Under the pieces are notes generated by a model, which worked only from the letters and a program-made list of their open reading frames with translations, ran no database searches and was not told the origin of the DNA. From Candidatus Omnitrophota bacterium (GTDB taxonomy: Bacteria > Ratteibacteria > UBA8468 > B48-G9 > JAFGKM01), in contig JAMWDI010000004.1 in assembly GCA_023819375.1 (NCBI GenBank), positions 124,001-188,000 of the forward strand: a stretch of 64,000 nt of DNA, given 5' to 3'. Made by a program: the position numbers and the translations under genes. This document shows, piece by piece, positions 1 through 7,402 of the stretch (position 1 is the stretch's first letter; each line of letters opens with the position of its first letter).

Positions 1-1
1 G

Positions 2-604
2 GACTTTGATTTTCTTGAAAATCCTTTGAAAAATTATATTGAAAACTTATCTGAAAAAACTCCTGTTCCTGGCGGCGGGAGTGCCTCTGCTTTGCTTTCA
101 TGTCTCTCTTCTTCTCTTTTAAATATGGTTTTAAATTATACAATAGGCAAAAAAGGATATGAAAAATATGAAGATGAGATGAAAAAGTTGAGAGAGGAAA
201 ATGAAAAAATTATGAAAGAATGTTTAAATTTTATAGAAGAGGACAGCAAGATTTATTTAAAAATTGATAAAAATTTAAGAGAAAAAAAGGATTGTGAAGA
301 GTTTTTGAGAGAATCTGTTTTTCTTCATCTTAAAATATGTGAAAATATGTTAAAAGTGGTTAATTTCTGTGAAATTGTTGCTGAAAAAGGAAATAAGAAT
401 TTGATTTCAGATACTGCTATTTCAAATATTTTTGCTTATTCCTCATTTCTTAGTTCAAAAATAAATATACTTATTAATCTTAAATTTCTGAAGGACAAAA
501 ATTTTAAGAGTGAAATAAAAGAAAAACTGAAAAAAATTGAGGAAGAAATTAGAATAAAAAGTCAGGAAAATCACGAAAAAATGGTTAAAAAAATGGAGGA
601 ATAA
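2..604 (+). CDS. fchA: Methenyl-THF cyclohydrolase (FchA), 5' end outside window
   Basis: Cyclodeaminase/cyclohydrolase family protein that hydrolyses 5,10-methenyl-THF to 10-formyl-THF or runs the reverse in the methyl branch of the Wood-Ljungdahl pathway. The family signature PVPGGGSASA lies near the start, followed by the expected all-helical body and charged C-terminus. The reading frame is open to the left edge: residues before the TTG at 26 (DFDFLENP) are in frame and look native, so the true start lies at or just beyond the edge and the TTG is not the start. folD begins one base after the stop. FchA beside a FolD that lacks its catalytic lysine suggests that FchA supplies the cyclohydrolase step. 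The family call is firm; the start is unknown. Confidence 0.9.
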   Translation, partial: DFDFLENPLKNYIENLSEKTPVPGGGSASALLSCLSSSLLNMVLNYTIGKKGYEKYEDEMKKLREENEKIMKECLNFIEEDSKIYLKIDKNLREKKDCEEFLRESVFLHLKICENMLKVVNFCEIVAEKGNKNLISDTAISNIFAYSSFLSSKINILINLKFLKDKNFKSEIKEKLKKIEEEIRIKSQENHEKMVKKMEE

Positions 605-605
605 A

Positions 606-1463
606 ATGGGAAATTTAATTGATGGGAAAATTATAAGTGAAAAAATAAAGGAGGAAGTAAAAAAGGAAATAGAATTTTTAAGATCAAAAGGTATAGTCCC
701 GAAACTTGTTAGTATTTCCGTTGGAGAAAATCCAGCAAGTTCTGTTTACATAAATCAGCAGAAAAAAAATTGTGAGAAAATAGGAATTGATTATGAGGTT
801 TTAAATCTCCCTGAAAATTTAACTGAAGATGAAATATGTGAAAATATTGAGAAATTAAATCGTGATGAGAATATTACAGGAATAATTTTGCAACTACCTT
901 TACCAAAAGGAATAGATACAAGAAAAGTTCAGTCAAAAATTTCTTATTTGAAAGATGTTGAAGGAGTTAATCCATCAAATATGGGATGGATTGTTTATGG
1001 CAGACCATATGTTGGTCCTTGTACTGCTCTTGCAGTTAAAGAAATTATTGAATATCTTAATATTGACCTTTATGGAAAAGAGGTTGTTATGGTTGGACAT
1101 TCTGATATTGTTGGTAAACCTGTTGCTTTACTTTTAGTTGATAAATTCGCAACTGTTACGATATGTCATATAGGAACTTATGATGCTGGTAAACTTGAAG
1201 AACATGTGAGAAGAGCAGAGATTTTAATTGTCGCTGTTGGAAAAGCAAATTTAATACCAGGTGAATGGATTAAAGAGAAAGCAATAGTTATAGATGTAGG
1301 AATAAATAGAGTTGGTGATAAAATTGTAGGAGATGTAGAATTTGAAAAAGCAAAAGAAAAAGCAAGTTGGATTACACCTGTTCCAGGAGGTGTAGGTCCA
1401 GTTACAACCTCAATTTTATTGAGAAATACAGTTTTACTTGCGAAATTGCAGAAGGGAGTATAA
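606..1463 (+). CDS. folD: Methylene-THF dehydrogenase FolD with altered cyclohydrolase site
   Basis: 285 residues, normal FolD length. It oxidises 5,10-methylene-THF to methenyl-THF with NAD(P), or runs the reverse during acetogenesis. Visible family marks are NPASSVY near residue 45, QLPLP near 100, GHSDIVGKP near 164 and ITPVPGGVGP near 256. The Tyr-x-x-x-Lys motif of bifunctional FolD reads Y48-I-N-Q-Q52, so glutamine replaces the lysine tied to cyclohydrolase activity, and the usual CTPxG stretch is CTALA. The start has a GGAGG ribosome site overlapping the end of fchA. I infer a mainly monofunctional dehydrogenase paired with the neighbouring FchA. The family is certain; loss of cyclohydrolase activity is inference from residues. 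Confidence 0.93.
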   Translation: MGNLIDGKIISEKIKEEVKKEIEFLRSKGIVPKLVSISVGENPASSVYINQQKKNCEKIGIDYEVLNLPENLTEDEICENIEKLNRDENITGIILQLPLPKGIDTRKVQSKISYLKDVEGVNPSNMGWIVYGRPYVGPCTALAVKEIIEYLNIDLYGKEVVMVGHSDIVGKPVALLLVDKFATVTICHIGTYDAGKLEEHVRRAEILIVAVGKANLIPGEWIKEKAIVIDVGINRVGDKIVGDVEFEKAKEKASWITPVPGGVGPVTTSILLRNTVLLAKLQKGV

Positions 1464-1465
1464 AA

Positions 1466-2290
1466 ATGGAAAAATTAAAGGTTATATGGTTTCAAGCAGG
1501 AACTTGTACAGGTTGTACTATTTCTCTTTTGAATTCATCCTCTATAAAAGTAAAAAATCTACTTCTTGATGAAATAGTTCCTGGTAAAATTATTTCTCTA
1601 ATTTTTCAATCAACAATTATGGCTGGTAGTGGAGAAAAAGTAATTGAAATTGTGAAAGAGGAATCTGAAAAGGGGAATTTTTTTCTTGTTGTTGAGGGTG
1701 CAATTTCAACAAAGGATGAAGGGATTTACGGGAAAATTGGAGAGAAAACATTTTGTGAGGTTATTTTTGATCTTGCAAAAAAAGCAGATGGAATAATATG
1801 TCTTGGAAGTTGTTCTTCTTTTGGTGGAATACCTAAGGCAAGTCCGAATCCCACAGGATGTAAATCAGTTAATGAAATTCTGGAAGAAAAAAATATTAAA
1901 AAGATGCTAATAAACATTCCAGGCTGTCCACCACATCCTGATTGGTTCATTGGAACAATCTCAAAAATTATGACTTTAAACAGAATAGAATTAGATGAAT
2001 TGAAAAGACCTATTGATTTCTATGGAAAATTAATTCATGAAAATTGTCTAAGGAGACCATTTTTTGATAAAGGGAAATTTGCAAAATCATTTAAAGAAGA
2101 GGGATGTCTCTATTTGCTTGGCTGTAAAGGCCCTTATACTTATGCTGATTGTCCTTTAAGAGAGTGGAATGGTGGAGTAAACTGGTGTGTAAAGAATAAT
2201 TTCCCATGTTTAGGTTGCACTGAACCCGAATTTATTGAAAAAAATATTCCATTTTTTAAAAAGAAAGAAATTGAAAAAATTGGAGAGTGA
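1466..2290 (+). CDS. [NiFe] hydrogenase small subunit, no Tat signal
   Basis: 274-residue electron-transfer subunit of a [NiFe] hydrogenase. Near residue 10 it has WFQAGTCTGCTISLLN, giving the first two cysteines of the proximal [4Fe-4S] cluster; GSC near 112 and PGCPPHP near 150 complete that cluster. The C-terminal half has a HENC plus a cysteine-rich run ending CLGCTEPEF, as expected for medial and distal clusters. No twin-arginine leader precedes the first motif, so the enzyme should be cytoplasmic, unlike periplasmic group 1 enzymes. The motifs look closest to group 1/2 sequences, but I cannot place the group by eye. ATG at 1466 follows the folD stop by two bases and has GGGAG upstream; an in-frame start 33 codons earlier lies inside folD and is rejected. 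Confidence 0.92.
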   Translation: MEKLKVIWFQAGTCTGCTISLLNSSSIKVKNLLLDEIVPGKIISLIFQSTIMAGSGEKVIEIVKEESEKGNFFLVVEGAISTKDEGIYGKIGEKTFCEVIFDLAKKADGIICLGSCSSFGGIPKASPNPTGCKSVNEILEEKNIKKMLINIPGCPPHPDWFIGTISKIMTLNRIELDELKRPIDFYGKLIHENCLRRPFFDKGKFAKSFKEEGCLYLLGCKGPYTYADCPLREWNGGVNWCVKNNFPCLGCTEPEFIEKNIPFFKKKEIEKIGE

Positions 2291-2293
2291 AAA

Positions 2294-3832
2294 ATGGGAA
2301 AGAAAATAATAATTGATCCAGTAACAAGAATAGAAGGGCATCTTAAAGTTGAAATTGAAATTGAAAACAAAAGAGTTGTTGATGCTAAATGTAGTGGAAT
2401 GTTATATAGAGGTATAGAAAAAATTTTGATAGGGAAAGACCCAGAAGATGCAACTCAAATAACTCAAAGAATATGCGGAGTTTGTCCTATTGCTCATGCT
2501 TCTGCTTCAACTCTTGCTTGTGAAGATGCTTTTGGAATAACTGAAAAGATACCTTCAAACGCTTTACTCGTGAGAAATTTAATTCATGCTTCTAATCATA
2601 TTCATAATTCAATATTGCATTTTTATCATTTATGTTTACTTGACTTTGTAGATGTAAGAAAAATAAAAAAGGGAATTAGTAGTGAAATAGAACTTCTCTG
2701 TAAATTTTTAGAAAGAGATAATTATTATCCATTTAATGTTGAAGAGGGTGATTTTAGATTACCAGAAGATGTAAATATTAGATGTCTTCAAAATTATATA
2801 AAAGGCCTTGAAATAAGAAGATATGCTCATCAACTTTTAAGTATATTTGGTGGCAAAATGCCACATAATTGTGGTTTTATTCCAGGTGGAGTTACCCAGA
2901 AAATTGATGCAGGAAAAATAGAAAATGCTATTGGAAAAATAAAAGACATAAAAGAATTTATTGAGTTTTATTATTATAGAGATTTAAAGGAGATTGCAAG
3001 TTATTATAATGATTATTTTGAAATAGGCTCGTCCTACGGTAATTTTCTTTCATATGGAGTATTTCCTATAAGAGAAGATGGAACAATTAAAAGATTTCAG
3101 CCATCTGGTATTATTTACGAAATTGAAAAAAATGAGGAGATTAATTATAAGGAAATAACTGAACATATAATAAATTCTTGGTATGAAGGTGAAATAGAGA
3201 AACCAGAAGAAGATTTTCCCGAAATAAATTTTGAAAAGAAAACAGGTTATTCTTGGATAAAGAGTCCGAGATATAAAGATAAACCTTTTGAAGTTGGACC
3301 TTCTGCAAGAATTTTGATTGCTTACAAAAAAAATATAAGCCCTTGGAAAGAAGAAATTGAGAAAATTTTAAATGAATTTAAAATTGATATTTCAAAATTT
3401 AATTCTGTTATGGGTAGGCATTTGGCACGATTTATTGAAGCAAAAGTTCTTATAAATGAATGTTTAAATTGGTTATTAAAAATAAATCCAGAAGAAGAAT
3501 TTTATATTGAGTATGAAGTTCCCGAAGAAGGTATAGGTATAGGATTAAGTGAAGGAGCACGTGGTGCTGTCGGTCACTGGATAAAAATAAAAAACAGGAA
3601 AATTTCTCATTATCAAGTAATTTCACCAACTACATGGAATGCTTCTCCAAAAGACAAAAATGGAAATCCTGGCCCTATAGAAAAATCACTCATTGGAACA
3701 AAAATTGAAAATGAGGAAAATCCAGTTGAAATTTTGAGAATAATAAGATCTTATGATCCATGTCTTGCTTGTGCTGTTCAAATTATTGACAAAAAGAAAT
3801 TAAAAAGGAAAGAATTTATAATATGGGAGTGA
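2294..3832 (+). CDS. [NiFe] hydrogenase large subunit
   Basis: 512-residue catalytic subunit that binds the Ni-Fe(CN)2CO centre. The N-terminal nickel motif RICGVCPIAHA is at about residues 56-66 and the C-terminal motif DPCLACAVQ is near 489-497. IDPVTRIEGH at the N-terminus and SPTTWNASPKD before the last motif are also typical. The C-terminal motif normally ends in His (or Arg), after which a dedicated protease removes the tail; here it is Gln (codon CAA), followed by a 16-residue lysine-rich tail. All four nickel cysteines are present, so the enzyme should be functional. It starts three bases after the small subunit and overlaps the maturation protease gene by 10 bases. Confidence 0.94.
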   Translation: MGKKIIIDPVTRIEGHLKVEIEIENKRVVDAKCSGMLYRGIEKILIGKDPEDATQITQRICGVCPIAHASASTLACEDAFGITEKIPSNALLVRNLIHASNHIHNSILHFYHLCLLDFVDVRKIKKGISSEIELLCKFLERDNYYPFNVEEGDFRLPEDVNIRCLQNYIKGLEIRRYAHQLLSIFGGKMPHNCGFIPGGVTQKIDAGKIENAIGKIKDIKEFIEFYYYRDLKEIASYYNDYFEIGSSYGNFLSYGVFPIREDGTIKRFQPSGIIYEIEKNEEINYKEITEHIINSWYEGEIEKPEEDFPEINFEKKTGYSWIKSPRYKDKPFEVGPSARILIAYKKNISPWKEEIEKILNEFKIDISKFNSVMGRHLARFIEAKVLINECLNWLLKINPEEEFYIEYEVPEEGIGIGLSEGARGAVGHWIKIKNRKISHYQVISPTTWNASPKDKNGNPGPIEKSLIGTKIENEENPVEILRIIRSYDPCLACAVQIIDKKKLKRKEFIIWE

Positions 3833-4317
3833 AATTACTTGTTTTTGGGATTGGGAATACTTTAAGAATGGATGATGGGATAGGTGTTTATCTTGTGAGA
3901 GAACTGGAGAATTATTTTGACAAAGAAGAGATAAAAATTTATGAAATAGGGACAGAGACGTGGAGATTATTTTCAATAATTGAAGAGGAAGAATGTGAAA
4001 ATGTTGTGATAGTAGATGCAATAAATTTAAATTTTATACCAGGCTTTGTTTACTTAAGCAAAAATCCAGAAATTAAAGATTTTTGTTCTTTTTCACTTCA
4101 TGAAAAAAATTATCTTTCAGAGATAGATTTTGAATTTCTTCCGAGTAAAAATATTTACATTTTTGGAATTGAACCTTATAAAACAGACTGGGGAATTGGG
4201 CTTTCTGAAATTTTGAAGAAAAAATTTAATGAAATTTTAGAAAAGTTAGTTGAATTGTGTAATTCAATAATTAAAAAGGAGAAAAAAGATGATTTACTCG
4301 GAATTGAAACCCTTTGA
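3823..4317 (+). CDS. Hydrogenase maturation protease (HybD/HycI family)
   Basis: 164 residues, standard for nickel-dependent endopeptidases that cut the C-terminal tail of the hydrogenase large subunit after nickel insertion. Diagnostic features are GIGNTLRMDDGIG near residue 9, with the two aspartates including the first nickel ligand, VDAIN near 62, and GIEPYKTDWGIGLS near 125. It sits directly behind its presumed substrate and overlaps it by 10 bases, so the two are likely translated together. Its substrate carries Gln rather than His at the cleavage position, so this protease may have an adapted specificity; that is inference. Confidence 0.9.
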   Translation: MGVKLLVFGIGNTLRMDDGIGVYLVRELENYFDKEEIKIYEIGTETWRLFSIIEEEECENVVIVDAINLNFIPGFVYLSKNPEIKDFCSFSLHEKNYLSEIDFEFLPSKNIYIFGIEPYKTDWGIGLSEILKKKFNEILEKLVELCNSIIKKEKKDDLLGIETL

Positions 4318-4963
4318 TGAAATTTTAAAATTACTGAAAGAGGAAAAAGTGTTTTTGATTCTTTGTAATGGATGTGCAGAAGTATGTAAAGTTAGTGATG
4401 AAGAAAATATTAAAGAAATTGAAAAAAAATTGAGAGAAAATGGGAAAATAATTGAAGGCAAAGTTAAAATTGATTTTTTATGTAGTAAAAATTTAATAAT
4501 CAGAAAACTTTCAAGATATACTGAAAAACTTTTAAATTCTTCATCAATTCTTGTTTTTTCATGTGGAATAGGAGTTCAATGTGTTTCAAAAATGATTGAT
4601 CTACCTGTTTACCCTGCAACAAATACAGTTTATCTTGGTGGCTTTCAGGGATTGTGGCCAGGAGAAGAAAGATGTTTAGAGTGTGGAACATGTTTTCTTG
4701 GAATAACAGGAGGAATTTGTCCAATTACTTTTTGTACAAAACAACTTGTGAATGGACCTTGTGGAGGGACAAATAAAGGTAAGTGTGAGATTGATTCAGA
4801 GAAAGATTGTGGTTGGGCTTTGATATACGAAAAACTTAAAAAAATAGGAAAACTTGAAATTTTGAAAGAATATCAGGAACCAAGAAATTATAAACTTGTT
4901 GAAGTTCCATCTAATTTGAGAAAAAAAGTATTTTTTGATATTGATAAAAATGAGGAGTTATAA
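4289..4963 (+). CDS. metV: MetV-like cysteine-rich partner of methylene-THF reductase
   Basis: 224 residues matching the MTHFR C-terminal / MetV family, a cysteine-rich protein that forms a complex with MetF in acetogens and relatives. Cysteines occur as CNGCAEVC near residue 25, CGIGVQC near 91 and a dense run CLECGTC - GGICPITFC - GPCGGTNKGKC between about 131 and 168, with metal and cluster binding expected. It overlaps the end of the protease gene by 29 bases, has AAGGAG upstream of the ATG, and abuts metF. In known systems MetVF needs a further electron-input module; the hydrogenase in the same operon is a candidate here, which is inference. Confidence 0.87.
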   Translation: MIYSELKPFDEILKLLKEEKVFLILCNGCAEVCKVSDEENIKEIEKKLRENGKIIEGKVKIDFLCSKNLIIRKLSRYTEKLLNSSSILVFSCGIGVQCVSKMIDLPVYPATNTVYLGGFQGLWPGEERCLECGTCFLGITGGICPITFCTKQLVNGPCGGTNKGKCEIDSEKDCGWALIYEKLKKIGKLEILKEYQEPRNYKLVEVPSNLRKKVFFDIDKNEEL

Positions 4964-5845
4964 ATGGAAATATCAAATTTACAGAAAAAATTGAATGAAG
5001 GAAAATTTGTTATAACTTCTGAAATTGGGCCAGGGAAAGGAACAAACCTTGAATTTTTAAAAGAGGCAGAAATATTGAAAGATAAAGTTGACGCTATAAA
5101 TGTAACAGATTTACAGAGTTCGGTCATGAGACTTGGCTCACTTTGTGTTTGCCATCTACTTGTTGAAATGGGAATAGAACCTATTTTTCAAATTACCTGC
5201 AGAGATAGAAACCGGCTTGCTTTACAGTCAGATTTACTTTCTGCTTATGTTCTTGGAATAAGAAATGTTTTGTGTTTAACAGGAGACCACCCAATTTTAG
5301 GAGATCATCCAGAAAGTAAGCCTGTATTTGATTTAGATTCAGTTTCCCTTTTGAAAGTCGCAAGTGAATTGATGGAAGGTAGAGATATGAAAGGTAATCA
5401 ATTAGATGGAAAACCTTCCTTTTTCCTTGGAGCAGTTGTAAGTCCAGGATATGAACCTCTTGAGTTACAGATAATAAAAATGGAAAAAAAGATTATGGCT
5501 GGTGCAAAATTTTTTCAGACGCAGGCAATTTATGACTTGAAAAAATTTGAAGAATTTATGAAAAGAGTTGAAAAATATAAAGTTCCAATTTTAGGTGGTA
5601 TTGTCCTTTTAAAATCAGCAGGTATGGCAAAATATATGAATGAGAATGTTGCTGGAGTTACAGTTCCTGATAGATATATAGAAATGTTGGCAAAAGCAAA
5701 GAAAGAGGATAGAGTTAAAATAAGTTTAGAGATAGGAGCAGAACTTATAAAAGGAATGAAGGATATGTGTTCAGGTATTCATATAATGCCTCTTGGATGG
5801 GACAAATATGTTCCTGAACTTCTTTATCTTTCTGGTTTAATTTGA
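4964..5845 (+). CDS. metF: Methylene-THF reductase
   Basis: 293-residue TIM-barrel flavoprotein that reduces 5,10-methylene-THF to 5-methyl-THF, the last tetrahydrofolate step of the methyl branch. Family marks include an N-terminal TSEIGPGKG, the DAINVTDLQ strand, QITCRDRNR and LCLTGDHP, all typical of the short MetF seen with MetV. No extra iron-sulfur or NAD domain is fused. A GAGGAG ribosome site sits before the ATG. Its last 22 bases overlap the convergent queC gene, so the operon ends here. Together with fchA, folD and metV it covers all steps from formyl-THF to methyl-THF; formyl-THF synthetase is not in the window. Confidence 0.92.
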   Translation: MEISNLQKKLNEGKFVITSEIGPGKGTNLEFLKEAEILKDKVDAINVTDLQSSVMRLGSLCVCHLLVEMGIEPIFQITCRDRNRLALQSDLLSAYVLGIRNVLCLTGDHPILGDHPESKPVFDLDSVSLLKVASELMEGRDMKGNQLDGKPSFFLGAVVSPGYEPLELQIIKMEKKIMAGAKFFQTQAIYDLKKFEEFMKRVEKYKVPILGGIVLLKSAGMAKYMNENVAGVTVPDRYIEMLAKAKKEDRVKISLEIGAELIKGMKDMCSGIHIMPLGWDKYVPELLYLSGLI

Positions 5846-6483
5846 GATTTTTTTATTTCTGAAATTGCCTTTTCCCTTATTCTGCAAGAAGGACATTTTC
5901 CACACGGCCTTTTTTCATTTTTATAACAGGACCATGTCAACGAAAGATCAAGACCATAGGATATTGCTCTTTTAATTATTTCTTTTTTTGATAAATTTAT
6001 TAGTGGAGCAAGCAATTTTATCCTTTTACCTGAAACTGTTTTTTTTGTTGCAACATCTATAAGTTTTTGGTATCTTTTTATATATATAGGTCTACAATCA
6101 GGATATCCTGAAAAATCAACAGAGTTTACGCCTATAAAAATTGCATCTGCAGAAATACTTTCTGCATAACCAAGTGCAAGTGAAATAAAAATTGTATTTC
6201 TTGCAGGAACATAAGTTGAAGGTATCCCTCTAATCTTTCTTTCAGGTATTTTAATTTCATCTCTTGTAAGTGCTGATTTTAAAAATTTTAAATTTATCTT
6301 CAAAATTAAATGTTCTTCTGCTTTTAAAAACTTTGCAACTTTCTTTGCAGATAATAATTCTTTTCTGCTCTTCTGCCCATAATCAATTGTTAAACAATAA
6401 ATTTTATATCCTTTTTTCTTTGCAATATAAGCAGATAAGAAACTGTCAATACCACCTGAAATTAAACAAACTGCTTTTTTCAT
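5824..6483 (-). CDS. queC: 7-cyano-7-deazaguanine synthase QueC
   Basis: 219 residues. ATP-dependent conversion of 7-carboxy-7-deazaguanine to preQ0 in queuosine biosynthesis. The PP-loop SGGIDS is at residues 9-14, the TIDYGQKS strand follows, and the C-terminal zinc site is formed by cysteines in WSCYKNEKRPCGKCPSC. Its ATG overlaps the stop of queE by four bases, so the two genes are coupled. Its 3' end overlaps metF on the opposite strand by 22 bases. QueD and QueF are not in the window. QueG-like proteins lie at 11-19 kb, but that cluster is too large and divergent to be explained as queuosine synthesis. Confidence 0.95.
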   Translation of the reverse strand: MKKAVCLISGGIDSFLSAYIAKKKGYKIYCLTIDYGQKSRKELLSAKKVAKFLKAEEHLILKINLKFLKSALTRDEIKIPERKIRGIPSTYVPARNTIFISLALGYAESISADAIFIGVNSVDFSGYPDCRPIYIKRYQKLIDVATKKTVSGKRIKLLAPLINLSKKEIIKRAISYGLDLSLTWSCYKNEKRPCGKCPSCRIREKAISEIKKSQIKPER

Positions 6484-7076
6484 TTTATTTTTAAAATTTT
6501 TTGAATTTGAAATCTAAAATACCAGTTTTTTTCTGGATTTTTTTTTAAAAAATTAACAATATCTTTAGAAATCTTTTTGTCATTATTAAGTGGTTGTAAA
6601 ATAACAGGACTTTCTATTTTTCTATCAATAAATTCAAAAGTCTTTTTATTAATAATAACATATTTAAACTCATTGGCTACTTTTTTAAATTTGTTGTCGT
6701 AACCTGAAGGATGATAAATTTTACCTTCTTCTTTTGGACTTACCGTTATCCAATGAAATTTTATATCTCTCCATATAGTCCCATTTGTTTCAACTGATAT
6801 CCAGTAGTTTTTTCTTTTAAGGAATTCAAAGAGATATTCTATTTCCTGTAAATAAGGTTCTCCTCCTGTAAAGCACACTCTTTTGCAATCAAATTTTTCT
6901 ACCTCTTTTAATATTTCTCTTGCCTCCATTTCTTTACCATTTTCCCAAGCATATTTTGTATCACACCATGAACATCTTAAATTGCATCCTGTAAATCTTA
7001 TAAAAACAAATGGCAATCCCTGAAGTAATCCCTCTCCCTGAATAGAATAAAAGATCTCATTTATCCGATATATCAT
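6480..7076 (-). CDS. queE: 7-carboxy-7-deazaguanine synthase QueE (radical SAM)
   Basis: 198 residues. Radical SAM enzyme converting 6-carboxytetrahydropterin to 7-carboxy-7-deazaguanine. IFYSIQGEG near the N-terminus is a QueE hallmark, and the cluster motif C-x3-C-x2-C appears as CNLRCSWC, followed by TGGEPYLQ and VETNGT. I chose the ATG at 7076: the first conserved residues follow at once, and a promoter (7101-7129) predicts transcription beginning near 7094, which rules out the longer in-frame start at 7157. Only a weak GGA ribosome site is seen. Translationally coupled to queC. Confidence 0.93.
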   Translation of the reverse strand: MIYRINEIFYSIQGEGLLQGLPFVFIRFTGCNLRCSWCDTKYAWENGKEMEAREILKEVEKFDCKRVCFTGGEPYLQEIEYLFEFLKRKNYWISVETNGTIWRDIKFHWITVSPKEEGKIYHPSGYDNKFKKVANEFKYVIINKKTFEFIDRKIESPVILQPLNNDKKISKDIVNFLKKNPEKNWYFRFQIQKILKIK

Positions 7077-7100
7077 TTTCAATCCAGAAACTTTAAAATA

Positions 7101-7129
7101 ATTTAAATAACTATATCTTTTACTGTCAA
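7101..7129 (-). promoter_or_regulatory. Promoter of queE-queC
   Basis: Read on the minus strand, TTGACA (7129-7124) is followed after 17 bases by TTAAAT (7106-7101), giving a predicted start of transcription near 7094 and an 18-base leader. A perfect -35 with a fair -10. It decides the queE start codon. Confidence 0.55.
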
Positions 7130-7150
7130 ATTTTTCACAATATACAAAAC

Positions 7151-7179
7151 TTGTCAAAAAAAATTGATCATGGTAATAT
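7151..7179 (+). promoter_or_regulatory. Promoter of tRNA-Asn
   Basis: TTGTCA at 7151-7156, a 17-base spacer, then TAATAT at 7174-7179; transcription would begin about six bases before the mature tRNA. The -35 overlaps a TTGACA on the other strand (7157-7152). Confidence 0.5.
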
Positions 7180-7191
7180 ATAAAAATAGGT

Positions 7192-7263
7192 TCCGGTGTA
7201 GCTCAACGGTAGAGCAGGCGGCTGTTAACCGCAAGGTTGTAGGTTCGAATCCTACCACCGGAG
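7192..7263 (+). tRNA. tRNA-Asn (anticodon GTT)
   Basis: Cloverleaf read by eye: acceptor stem TCCGGTG pairs with CACCGGA (7256-7262); D stem GCTC/GAGC; anticodon loop CTGTTAA with GTT at 7224-7226; five-base variable loop; T stem GTAGG/CCTAC around TTCGAAT. The discriminator is G at 7263. The outermost anticodon-stem pair is G-A. The full CCA tail is not encoded (CCT follows), so it must be added after transcription. It is isolated between genes on the opposite strand. Confidence 0.97.
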
Positions 7264-7402
7264 CCTTTTTATAAGGTAGGAAAATAAAATCTGTTATATA
7301 TAAATCAAGATTAACAATTGGGAAAAGGCGAAAAGAAAAATTTTTTGACTTTCATAATTTTCTATTTTATAAATCTAAAAAATCTCTGATAAGAAATAGA
7401 AT

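Noticed and set aside
26-28. TTG as start codon of the first gene
   Set aside because: The frame is open upstream to the window edge with family-like residues, so the gene is cut by the edge.
7077-7157. Longer N-terminus for QueE
   Set aside because: Conserved sequence starts right after ATG 7076, and a promoter with predicted transcription start near 7094 lies inside the extension.
7264-7276. Terminator after the tRNA
   Set aside because: CCTT/AAGG forms only a four-base stem without a following T run; too weak to call.
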